DNA of 64,000 nt from Streptomyces canus. Its GTDB lineage: Bacteria > Actinomycetota > Actinomycetes > Streptomycetales > Streptomycetaceae. The stretch lies in contig NZ_KQ948661.1 in assembly GCF_001514145.1 (NCBI RefSeq), forward strand, positions 310,001 to 374,000, read 5' to 3'. The notes below the pieces were generated by a model. That model was not told where the DNA came from, searched no databases, and saw only the letters and a program-made list of their open reading frames with translations. Position numbers and translations under genes: made by a program. Every line of letters begins with the position of its first letter. The first letter of the stretch is position 1. This document shows positions 8,934 through 16,618 of this stretch, one piece after another.

Positions 8934-11125
8934 CCCTGAGCGCCGAGCGCCTCCCCGGCTGACGCGGCGACCCTGATCTCGACCGTCCTGGACGGGGCGA
9001 GCTGCTCGGGGTCCAGCGTCAGCGAGACCGTGCGGCGCTCACCCGGAGCCAGGCCGACACCCTCGAACGCGCACAGTTCGAGGGTGCGCGGCCAGGTGGG
9101 GGTGAGCAGGCGGCGCAGATAGACCTGGACGACCGAACGCCCGTACCGCTGACCGGTGTTGGTGACATCGACCTCGACCGTGAGGCCCGTGAGCCGTGGG
9201 GTGCCGTACGCGAAACTCGTGTACGACAGCCCGTGCCCGAAGGAGTACCGCGGCTCCGCGCTCTCGTCCACGTATCCGCCGTACTCGGTGTCCTTGTGGT
9301 TGTAACAGACGGGGAGTTGGGCCGCCGAGCGCGGGACGGAGACCGGCAGTCGGCCCGCCGGCTCCGTGAGCCCGAGCAGTACCCCGGCGATCGCCTCGCC
9401 GCCCCACGGGCCCGGATACCAGGCGGTGAGCAGCGCGGCGGGGGTGTCGGGAACGAGGTGCGGGCGGCCCTGTATCAGGACGACCGCCGTAGGTGTGCCG
9501 GTCGCGACGACGGCATCCAGGAGCGCGTACTGGGCCGTGCCGAGCCGCAGTCCGGCCAGGTCGACGCCCTCGCCGCAGGTCATCTCGGACACGGCCTTGC
9601 GCGCGGCCCCGTTGGCGTCGAACACGGTCTCGGGGGTACGGGCGCTGCTGCCGCCCAGCACCAGGACGGCCAGGTCGGATGCGGCCGCCTGGGCGATGGC
9701 CTCGGGGATCCCGGAGAGTCCGTCGCCGGTGAGGGCGCAGCCGGGGGCGTGGCGGATCTCCAGGCCGGGCGGGGCGAGGCGGCGCAGGGCGTCGAGAACG
9801 CTGCTGCCGGTGCCGGGGCGCTGCGGGGCGGTGTAGTCGCCCAACTGGTGTGCGGCGGTGGCCGCTTGAGGTCCGAGAACGGCGATCCGTGAGACGTTCG
9901 GGCCGATGGGCAGCACGCCGTCGTTGTGCAGGAGCGTGACGGCCGCCCGGGCGGTCTCCCTGCTGATCGCCGCACCGTCGGCCGGCGGGCGGGCCGTCGC
10001 GTCCTGCCGTTCGAAGAGGCCCAGCCGGAACTTGAGCCGGAGCACGCGGGCGACGGCGGTGTCGAGGGTCTCCTCGCTCACCAGACCACGCTCGACCGCC
10101 TCCTCCAGATGCGTGAAGCCCTCGTCCCAAAGGCTCAGATCCACACCGGAGTCGAGGGCGAGAGCACCCGCGGAGACCTTGTCCCCCGTGATCCGCGCCA
10201 GCCGGTCGACGGCCAGACCGTCCGCCATGACGAGCCCGTCGAAGCCCCAGTCCTCACGCAACAGCCCGGTGAGCAGGGCGCGGTTGCCGGAGCAGGGCAT
10301 CCCGTCGACCTCGTTGTACGCGGCCATGACGGCGGCGGCGCCCGCGCGGACACCGGCCCGGGCGGCGGGAAGGTGGATCTCGTGGAGTTCGCGCAGGCCG
10401 AGTTCCGACTCGGCGGAGTTGCGGCCGCCGACGGTGGCACCCTGGCCGGCGAAGTGCTTGAGGACGACAGGAGCCTTGTCTGCGGCGAAGACGTCGTCGT
10501 CCGGGACACCCTGCATGCCCCGGACCAGCGCCTCCGTCAGCCGGGCGGCCAGGTACGGGTCCTCGCCGAAGCACTCCTCCGTACGGCCCCACCGCGGGTC
10601 GCGGACGATGTCCAGCGCCGAGACGAGGGCCACGTGGCCGCCGCGGGCGCGGAGTTCGGCGGCGGCGTGCGCGGCGGCGCGCTCGTGGAGGCCGGGGTCC
10701 CAGGTGGCGCCGATCGCCAGGTTGACCGGGAGGACCGTGCCGTCGAGGGCCATGAGGCCGTGCGGGACCTCCTCGACGAAGAGTGCGGGGATGCCGAGCC
10801 GGCTCCGGCCCACGACATGCCGCTGGACCAGTTCGGCGAGGGCGGCGCCGTCCTGCGCGCCGGGTCCGCTCCCGTGATCCACGCCGGACCAGGCGTCGGC
10901 GCGCTGGAGGCCGTACAGGGCACCGAGTCCCTCGAAACGGTCGGTCTCGGCGTACAGGGCCTCGGTGAGTTCGAAGCCGCCGTCGGAGGTGCGGCGGTAG
11001 GCGTCCCAGCCGTACATGCGCTGGTTGACCTGGCCGACCTTCTCGCGCAGGGTCATCCGGGACAGCAGATCGCGAACGCGGGCGTCGATGGGTGCGGTGG
11101 GGTCGCGGTAGAGGACATCGCTCAT
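8897..11125 (-). CDS. glycoside hydrolase family 3, beta-glucosidase/xylosidase-like
   Basis: 742 residues with the full three-part layout of beta-glucosidase-type GH3 enzymes: an N-terminal TIM barrel, a C-terminal alpha/beta sandwich, and a C-terminal fibronectin-III-like domain. The nucleophile Asp lies in GFDGLVMADGLAVDRL (Asp about 302). KHF with the following loop (VVLKHFAGQGATVGGRNSAE) is also present. No signal peptide is seen, so it is likely cytoplasmic. It is coupled to the upstream kinase by an ATGA overlap at 11122-11125. Sugar specificity cannot be read from sequence; in this island it may cleave beta-linked sugars from imported fragments. Confidence 0.92.
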   Translation of the reverse strand: MSDVLYRDPTAPIDARVRDLLSRMTLREKVGQVNQRMYGWDAYRRTSDGGFELTEALYAETDRFEGLGALYGLQRADAWSGVDHGSGPGAQDGAALAELVQRHVVGRSRLGIPALFVEEVPHGLMALDGTVLPVNLAIGATWDPGLHERAAAHAAAELRARGGHVALVSALDIVRDPRWGRTEECFGEDPYLAARLTEALVRGMQGVPDDDVFAADKAPVVLKHFAGQGATVGGRNSAESELGLRELHEIHLPAARAGVRAGAAAVMAAYNEVDGMPCSGNRALLTGLLREDWGFDGLVMADGLAVDRLARITGDKVSAGALALDSGVDLSLWDEGFTHLEEAVERGLVSEETLDTAVARVLRLKFRLGLFERQDATARPPADGAAISRETARAAVTLLHNDGVLPIGPNVSRIAVLGPQAATAAHQLGDYTAPQRPGTGSSVLDALRRLAPPGLEIRHAPGCALTGDGLSGIPEAIAQAAASDLAVLVLGGSSARTPETVFDANGAARKAVSEMTCGEGVDLAGLRLGTAQYALLDAVVATGTPTAVVLIQGRPHLVPDTPAALLTAWYPGPWGGEAIAGVLLGLTEPAGRLPVSVPRSAAQLPVCYNHKDTEYGGYVDESAEPRYSFGHGLSYTSFAYGTPRLTGLTVEVDVTNTGQRYGRSVVQVYLRRLLTPTWPRTLELCAFEGVGLAPGERRTVSLTLDPEQLAPSRTVEIRVAASAGEALGAQGHSLTAPDETPL

Positions 11126-12180
11126 GACGGGTGCGCCAGCCGTGCGAGGGCGACCGCGCCGGGACAGCCGTCGGCCACCCAGTCGAGGCTCAGGCCGTGG
11201 GTGCGGAGCCGTTCGGCCAGCGGGGCCGTGAGCGGCCCCTGGGGACCGAGCAGGCCGCCCGTGGCGACGATCCGTTCGCCGGGGCGCGGTTCCAGCGCCC
11301 GTACGGTCTCCAGCAGGTGGTCCGCCGCCTCGCTCAGGATCGCCCCGGCCACGGCGTCCTGCTCGGCGGCCGCGTCGGCGACCAGCGGGGCGAAACGGGC
11401 CAGCCGGATCGGCGGATCGGCCATGACGGCGGGCAGCAGATGGCGGCGGAAGTCCTCACGCCGGGCGCGTGACCAGCCGGGGACGCCGGTGGGGTGGGCT
11501 GCGGTACCGCTCGGCAGGGCGGTGCCGCCCTGGTCGTACGAAGGGATTGAGCCCTTCGGGAGGACGTCGACCGGCAGACCGAGGGTGCGGCCGACCCAGC
11601 CGGCGAGGACGGTCGGACGGCCGCGGCCGTCGGCCATGCGCAGGGCCGCGCGGACCGCGCTGCGGCCGATCCAGAAGCCGCTGCCCTCGTCGCCCAGGAG
11701 CCAGCCGTCGCCGTCCACCGTGGTCGTGGCGTGACGGCCGGTGATGCGCATGGCGACCGCGCCCGTGCCCGCGACCAGGGCGAGCCCGTCGGAGGGGGTG
11801 CCGGGGGCGGCGGCGAAGGCGGCCTCGATGTCGCTGCAGACGCCGACCCGGCGGGCCGGGATGCCGAGGCGGCCCAGTGCCTCGGTGAGGGCCGTGCGGG
11901 CCCTGGAGGTGCCGGGGTCCTCCGCGGAGGCCGCCGTGGCGCCCGCGAAACCGCCGGTCACGGCCACGACCCGGGCGCGCGCACCCTCGGGCACCACTCG
12001 GGCCAGCGTCTCGGCGAGGTGGTCGGTGAGCTGCGGGACCGGCACGGTCATGGCGTTGCCCGGGCCGCCGGTGCTCTCGCCCAGCACGCGACCGTCGTCG
12101 GCGTCGGCGAGGACCGCGCGGGTGCGGGTGCCCCCGGCGTCGAGGCCGACGACCAAATCTTGGTTCAAATCATTACCCAT
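11122..12180 (-). CDS. BadF/BadG/BcrA/BcrD-family sugar kinase, GlcNAc-kinase-like
   Basis: 352 residues of the ASKHA fold. The phosphate-1 motif is VVGLDAGGTRTR (residues about 10-21); GDEGSGFWIGR near the middle is typical of N-acetylglucosamine kinases of this family, and GTGAVAMRI and a C-terminal ATGGLLGPQGP loop complete the nucleotide site. It likely phosphorylates GlcNAc or a related sugar released by the hexosaminidase, giving the phosphate that the RpiR regulator could sense (inference). It heads a two-gene operon with the GH3 gene. The candidate operator at 12161 overlaps codons 3-7. Confidence 0.85.
   Translation of the reverse strand: MGNDLNQDLVVGLDAGGTRTRAVLADADDGRVLGESTGGPGNAMTVPVPQLTDHLAETLARVVPEGARARVVAVTGGFAGATAASAEDPGTSRARTALTEALGRLGIPARRVGVCSDIEAAFAAAPGTPSDGLALVAGTGAVAMRITGRHATTTVDGDGWLLGDEGSGFWIGRSAVRAALRMADGRGRPTVLAGWVGRTLGLPVDVLPKGSIPSYDQGGTALPSGTAAHPTGVPGWSRARREDFRRHLLPAVMADPPIRLARFAPLVADAAAEQDAVAGAILSEAADHLLETVRALEPRPGERIVATGGLLGPQGPLTAPLAERLRTHGLSLDWVADGCPGAVALARLAHPS
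12161..12175 (+). promoter_or_regulatory. candidate RpiR operator over the kinase start
   Basis: TGGTTCAAATCATTA has a perfect 8-base left half (TGGTTCAA) of the island dyad read on either strand and 10 of 15 matches overall. It sits just inside the kinase coding start and about 70 bp before the divergent GH5-like gene, so it could serve both. Confidence 0.4.
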
Positions 12181-12240
12181 CGACGACTATGGTGATTGAT
12201 ACATTCGCGCAGGACAAGGGCCCGGCCCGAGGAGGATCCC

Positions 12241-13458
12241 ATTCCCACGCTCCGCTTCGGCGTCAACTACACGCCCCGCCACGGCTGGTTCCACGCCTGG
12301 CACGACTTCGATCCGGGCCGCGCCCGCGAGGACCTGGACCGGATAGCCGGGCTCGGGCTCGACCACGTCCGGGTCTTCCACCTCTGGCCGCTCCTGCAGC
12401 CCAACCGCACCCTGATCCGCACCGCAGCCGTGGACCAGCTGGCACGGCTGGTCGACCTGGCGGCCGAGGCGGGCCTCGACGTCCTGGTGGACGGCGTGCA
12501 GGGCCATCTGTCGAGCTTCGACTTCTACCCGGAGTGGACCCGCAGCTGGCACCACCGCAACGTCTTCACCGACCCGGAGGCGATCGACGCCCAGGCGGAC
12601 CTGCTCCGCACCCTCGGCCGCGCCCTCACCGGCCACCCGAACCTCATCGGCCTCCAGCTGGGCAACGAGCTCAACAACCTCATCGAGCACAACCCGGCGA
12701 CGGTGGCCGAGGTCGACCACTACCTGGACACCCTGCTGGCCGCCGCCCGGGACGGCCTGGGCTCCCGGGGCCTGGTCACCCACTCCGCGTACGACGCGGC
12801 CTGGTACGGCGACGACCACCCCTTCACCCCGGAGGCCTCGGCCCGCAAGGGCGACCTGACCACGGTCCACCCCTGGGTCTTCTCCGGCGGCTGCGCGAGC
12901 CGCTACGGCCCCCGCTCCCCCCAGGTCCTCCATCTCGCCGAATACGGCACGGAACTGGCCAAGGCCTACGCCGAGGACCCGGCCCGCCCGGTCTGGGTCC
13001 AGGAAACCGGCGCCCCCGAACCTCACATCCCGGCCGCCGACGCCCCGCACTTCGCCCGCGAGACCATCCTGAACGCATCGGGTTGCGAGAACCTGTGGGG
13101 CGTGACGTGGTGGTGCTCCCACGACGTGGACCGCTCACTGGCGGACTTCCCGGAGCTGGAGTACACGCTGGGGTTGTTCGACGCGGAGGGGCGCCCCAAG
13201 CCGATCGCGGAGGCCGTGGCGGCCACGGTGGCGGAACTTCGGGCCAAGCCGTTGATCGCGGAACCCCGGGCCACGGCTCTGGTCCTGGACTGCACTCCGT
13301 CCACGCGCTCGATTTCCGGCCCGGGCGGGGTCTACTTCGACGAGTGGATGCGACTGCGCCAGCAGGGCGTCCGCCCAACGGTGGTCCTGGCGGCGCAGGC
13401 AGAGGACGAAAGCCACCTGGCGGCGAGGGGCATCAAGGAGCTCATACGAATCCCGTGA
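12241..13458 (+). CDS. GH5-like cellulase-family glycosidase, probable ATT start
   Basis: About 405 residues of a clan-A TIM barrel. The acid/base Glu is in LQLGNELNNLIEHNP and the nucleophile Glu in PVWVQETGAPEPH; the N-terminus LRFGVNYTPRHGWFHAWHDF is typical of the family start. Some related GH5 members (subfamily 18) are beta-mannosidases acting on Man-beta-1,4-GlcNAc, which would fit this island, but the subfamily is inferred. The start is unusual: the only standard in-frame start upstream is a TTG at 12196 with no ribosome site, while GAGGAGG at 12229-12235 lies 5 nt before an ATT at 12241 that begins exactly at the conserved N-terminus. ATT initiation or a single-base change of ATG is likely. 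Divergent from the kinase. Confidence 0.85.
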   Translation: MPTLRFGVNYTPRHGWFHAWHDFDPGRAREDLDRIAGLGLDHVRVFHLWPLLQPNRTLIRTAAVDQLARLVDLAAEAGLDVLVDGVQGHLSSFDFYPEWTRSWHHRNVFTDPEAIDAQADLLRTLGRALTGHPNLIGLQLGNELNNLIEHNPATVAEVDHYLDTLLAAARDGLGSRGLVTHSAYDAAWYGDDHPFTPEASARKGDLTTVHPWVFSGGCASRYGPRSPQVLHLAEYGTELAKAYAEDPARPVWVQETGAPEPHIPAADAPHFARETILNASGCENLWGVTWWCSHDVDRSLADFPELEYTLGLFDAEGRPKPIAEAVAATVAELRAKPLIAEPRATALVLDCTPSTRSISGPGGVYFDEWMRLRQQGVRPTVVLAAQAEDESHLAARGIKELIRIP

Positions 13459-13471
13459 CGGTGAGGGTCTT

Positions 13472-13540
13472 CAGGGGCGCGGGGCTGTATCGATATGCGG
13501 CTCCGCCGCGTGGGCGCGACAAGCCCCCACCGGCCCGCTG
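13472..13540 (+). repeat. Streptomyces intergenic GC-rich repeat between convergent genes
   Basis: The segment contains AGGGGCGCGGGGCTGTATCG, then GATATGCGGCTCCGCCGCGT and GCGCGACAAGCCCCCACCGG. It can fold: GCGGC-TCC-GCCGC at 13497-13509, enclosed by GGGGCT/AGCCCC. It fills the convergent gap and abuts the hexosaminidase stop, so it may act as a two-way terminator. It is a longer relative of the repeat at 4951. Confidence 0.6.
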
Positions 13541-15019
13541 CTACCGCGCAGCGCTCAGCACCTCTGCCACGGCCCGCAAATTGACCTTCCCCCGCCCGTA
13601 AGAGCACAACGCATTCCCCTCCGCCAGCCCCGTGGCGACCCGCACCACCCCCGGCCGCCGGGCCTCGATCACCTCCCGCATGCGGGCCTGCCAGGGATGC
13701 AGGCCCGCATCGCAGGTGGCCACGACCAGGGGCGCACCCCCGGCCCTGGCCAGGATGTCCTCGACCGCACCTTCCAGATCGGCGGGCTCCCCGTTGACCG
13801 CCGTCCCCGTGGCCATGGGATCAACGGCCAGCACCGCCGTCAGCAGATCCTCCCCACCCCAGTTCAACGCCGGATGCGGCGCCGGAAACAGGTCCACGAC
13901 ATGCGCCCCGGACACGCGCCCCGGCGCAACCTGCCCCCGCAGGGCCCGCCGGGCCGCCTCCAGCCCCGCTCCCGCGTCCCATACGGCCACCTCGCTCGCC
14001 GGTGTCGCATACCGTTCCGCCAGCCGCTCCACCCGTGCCGAGGCCTCCCGGATCCGTTCCTCGGCGAGCACCCGGTCCCGCAGCGCCTCGAGCAGGGCGT
14101 CCCGGCACTCCAGCGTCACTCCCAGATCCGCCACGGCGACGATGACCTGGTCCGCTCCGGCGGCGAGGGCGATCCGCGCCCCCGCGGCCTCCCCGTAGAG
14201 GTCCGCGATCGCCTTCATCTCCAGCGCGTCGCTGACCAGCACCCCGTCGAATTCGAGCTCGTGCCGCAGCAGATCCCCGAGGATGCGCCGGCTGAGCGTG
14301 GCCGGCCGGTTGGGATCCAGTGCCGGGAAGACGACATGCGCGCTCATCAGCATCGGCACGCCCGCGGCTATCGCGGCCCGGAAGGGGCCGAGGTCGAGTT
14401 CCTCGTACGGCCGCGGGTCGACGGCGACTTCGTGGTGGCTGTCGGTGAGCGTGCCGCCGTGCCCGGGGAAGTGCTTGGCACAGGAGGCGATGCCCCGCGC
14501 CTCGGTGGCCGCGATCCAGGCGCTCAGGTGCCGGGAGACCAGTTCGGGCTCGGTCCCGAAGGCGCGCGTGCGCACGATCGGGTTGTCGGCCTGTCGCTGG
14601 ATGTCGGCGACGGGGGCGTAGGAGGCGGTGATGCCCAGCGCGGCCAGATGTCCGGCGAGGGCGTCGGCGCAGCGGGCGGTGAGGTCCGGGTCGTCGACGA
14701 CACCGAGGGCGTAGGAGCCGGGGACCTCCGGGGCGCCCGCGGCGACGAGGTGCCCGATGCCGCCGCCCTCGTTGTCGATGCCGACCAGCAGGTCCGGCCT
14801 CAGCGCCCGCAGCGTGTCGGTGAGCCGGCGCACCTGTTCCGCGTCGCGCACGTTGCGGGTGAACAGGATGACTCCGCCGAGACCGCGGTCGACGAGCCGC
14901 TTCAGGGTGTCGGGGACGGTCGTGGTGCCTTCGAACCCGGCGACGAGACAGCGGTGTGCGGCCTCGTCGAGGTCGACGGGCAGGGCGGTGCGGGCAGGCT
15001 GGCGCTCGGTGTGGGTCAC
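13541..15019 (-). CDS. GH3 beta-N-acetylhexosaminidase, NagZ-like
   Basis: About 492 residues. The NagZ-type catalytic loop KHFPGHGGTLTDSHHE (His as acid/base) near residue 180 separates it from the glucosidase-type GH3 at 8897; the nucleophile Asp lies in VLVSDALEMKAI near 263. A C-terminal domain of about 150 residues with a GxDxF-type region follows, as in longer actinobacterial forms. Expected to remove terminal beta-GlcNAc. The GTG at 15019 is chosen: it follows AGAGG, and the upstream ATG at 15079 (which would overlap the halogenase stop as ATGAATGA) lacks a ribosome site and would start inside the candidate operator. The ATG start is the main alternative. Confidence 0.88.
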   Translation of the reverse strand: MTHTERQPARTALPVDLDEAAHRCLVAGFEGTTTVPDTLKRLVDRGLGGVILFTRNVRDAEQVRRLTDTLRALRPDLLVGIDNEGGGIGHLVAAGAPEVPGSYALGVVDDPDLTARCADALAGHLAALGITASYAPVADIQRQADNPIVRTRAFGTEPELVSRHLSAWIAATEARGIASCAKHFPGHGGTLTDSHHEVAVDPRPYEELDLGPFRAAIAAGVPMLMSAHVVFPALDPNRPATLSRRILGDLLRHELEFDGVLVSDALEMKAIADLYGEAAGARIALAAGADQVIVAVADLGVTLECRDALLEALRDRVLAEERIREASARVERLAERYATPASEVAVWDAGAGLEAARRALRGQVAPGRVSGAHVVDLFPAPHPALNWGGEDLLTAVLAVDPMATGTAVNGEPADLEGAVEDILARAGGAPLVVATCDAGLHPWQARMREVIEARRPGVVRVATGLAEGNALCSYGRGKVNLRAVAEVLSAAR

Positions 15020-15063
15020 CCCCGGAATCCTCTGGCTCGTCCAGCCGAAAGTCAACATGCCAA

Positions 15064-15078
15064 TGGTTCGGTCATTCA
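15064..15078 (+). promoter_or_regulatory. candidate RpiR operator before hexosaminidase
   Basis: TGGTTCGGTCATTCA keeps the perfect TGGTTC half of the island dyad (10 of 15 matches). It lies about 45 bp upstream of the GTG start at 15019 and near a TTGACT -35-like hexamer on the minus strand. If real, it makes the hexosaminidase part of the glycan regulon, not of the halogenase operon. Confidence 0.35.
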
Positions 15079-16574
15079 TCGCCGGGCTGGGCGGCCGTTC
15101 CTCGAACCGTGTCCCAGCCCAGCCCGTCCGCGGAGGCGACGAGGTGACCGGGGCCCGCCGGACCGGTGCCGTCCAGGGGGCCGCCGTAGAGCGCCTGCTC
15201 CTGGAGTTCGTTGCCGGTCCGGAAGGTCTCGCCGACGACCCGCGTGGACAGCAGCGGGTTCACCCGGTCGTCCGCGGTCGCCAACCGGCCCACCGCGCCG
15301 TCCAGTTCGGCCGCCGCGGCACTCCAGTGGTCCCCGAGCCGGTCCGGCCCCAGCACCGCCGAGTCACCCGAGACCAGTCCACCCGCCAGCTCGGCGAAGG
15401 CCGCCACCTCGGTGCTGTCGACCTTCGTGACCTTCTTCGCGGACCAGAAGTAGGACTCGTCGTTGCGTTCCATGTCGTAGAAGGCGATGAGGAACTCGTA
15501 GAACACCCCGTACTCACGCCGGTACCGCGCCTCGAACTCGGCGAAGCCGCGCTCCTCGGGCACACTGCCATCGAGTGCCGAGTTGACCGCGCGGGCCGCC
15601 AACAGGGCACCGTAGGTGGCCAGATGGACGCCGGACGACAGCACCGGATCCACGAAGCAGGCGGCGTCACCGACGAGCGCCATTCCGGGCGTCCAGAAGA
15701 ACGTCTTCCAGTACGACCAGTCCTTGCGCACCCGCACCTGGTCGTACGGCGGCTCGGTCGCGGCCGGCACTCCGTCGAGCAGCTCGGCGACCTCCGGGCA
15801 GGCCCGGATCATGTCCTGCCAGGCGGCCCTCGGATCCCGCTGGACGGCGGCGGTGTGCTCGGGCGAGATCACGGCGCCGACGCTGGTCAGATCGTCGCGC
15901 AACGGGATGTACCAGAGCCAGCCGGCGTCGAACGCGGCACAGAAGATGTTGCCCCTGTTCGGCTCGGGGAGCCGGCGTCCGCCCGCGAAGTACCCGAACA
16001 CGGCGAGGTTGCGGAAGAAGTCCGAGTACACCCGCCTCCCGCCCACCCCGGAGTGCACCCGGCTGGTGTTGCCGGACGCGTCGATGACGTAACGCCCGTA
16101 CTCGGTACGGGCGTTGCCGTCACCGTCGGTGTACTCGACCCCGCGCACCCGCTCGTCGTCGGCGACGACCCGGCGCACCGTGCTGCCCTCCCGCACCTCG
16201 GCACCGACGCGGGCGGCGTTGCGCAGCAGGATCTCGTCGAACCGGGAACGCTCCACCTGGAAGGCGGTCGCCGTGGGTTCGGGGAGCCGGGGCGTCATGG
16301 AGAAGGAGAACTGCCACGGCTTCGGGTCGCGCCCCCAGCGCAGGGTGCCTCCGCGCTTGAGGGTGAACCCGGCCTCGGCGACCTCCTCGGCGACACCGAG
16401 GATGCCGCACAGACCGTGCACGGTCGCCGGCAGCAGCGACTCGCCGATCTGGTACCTCGGGAAGGTCTCCCGCTCCAGCAGCAGCACCCGGTGCCCGCGC
16501 ATCGCCACGGCGGCCGCGGCGGTCGAGCCGGCCGGCCCGCCACCGACGACGATCAGGTCGTACTCGGGGTCCAT
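15072..16574 (-). CDS. flavin-dependent halogenase, carrier-bound-substrate type
   Basis: 500 residues. The Rossmann motif VVGGGPAGSTAA (residues about 9-20) binds FAD; FPRYQIGESLLP and the halogenase signature GWLWYIPL (the WxWxIP motif) are present, as is the second FAD motif GMALVGDAACFVDPVLSSGV. The overall pattern, including the LRWG segment, resembles CmlS/CndH-type halogenases, which act on acyl groups, often bound to carrier proteins. It would chlorinate or brominate the product or ACP-bound intermediate of the adjacent polyketide synthase, needing FADH2 from a separate reductase. It follows the PKS by 44 bp on the same strand, so the two likely form one operon. Substrate and halide are unknown. 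Confidence 0.87.
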   Translation of the reverse strand: MDPEYDLIVVGGGPAGSTAAAAVAMRGHRVLLLERETFPRYQIGESLLPATVHGLCGILGVAEEVAEAGFTLKRGGTLRWGRDPKPWQFSFSMTPRLPEPTATAFQVERSRFDEILLRNAARVGAEVREGSTVRRVVADDERVRGVEYTDGDGNARTEYGRYVIDASGNTSRVHSGVGGRRVYSDFFRNLAVFGYFAGGRRLPEPNRGNIFCAAFDAGWLWYIPLRDDLTSVGAVISPEHTAAVQRDPRAAWQDMIRACPEVAELLDGVPAATEPPYDQVRVRKDWSYWKTFFWTPGMALVGDAACFVDPVLSSGVHLATYGALLAARAVNSALDGSVPEERGFAEFEARYRREYGVFYEFLIAFYDMERNDESYFWSAKKVTKVDSTEVAAFAELAGGLVSGDSAVLGPDRLGDHWSAAAAELDGAVGRLATADDRVNPLLSTRVVGETFRTGNELQEQALYGGPLDGTGPAGPGHLVASADGLGWDTVRGTAAQPGDE

Positions 16575-16618
16575 CGGGAACTCCAGTTCTCGGTCGGGGG
16601 TTTACGCGGGTCGTGGGC

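Noticed and set aside
12161..12170. GGTTCAAATC resembling a tRNA T-loop
   Set aside because: No matching acceptor or anticodon arms nearby; it lies in the kinase coding start and fits the operator dyad better.
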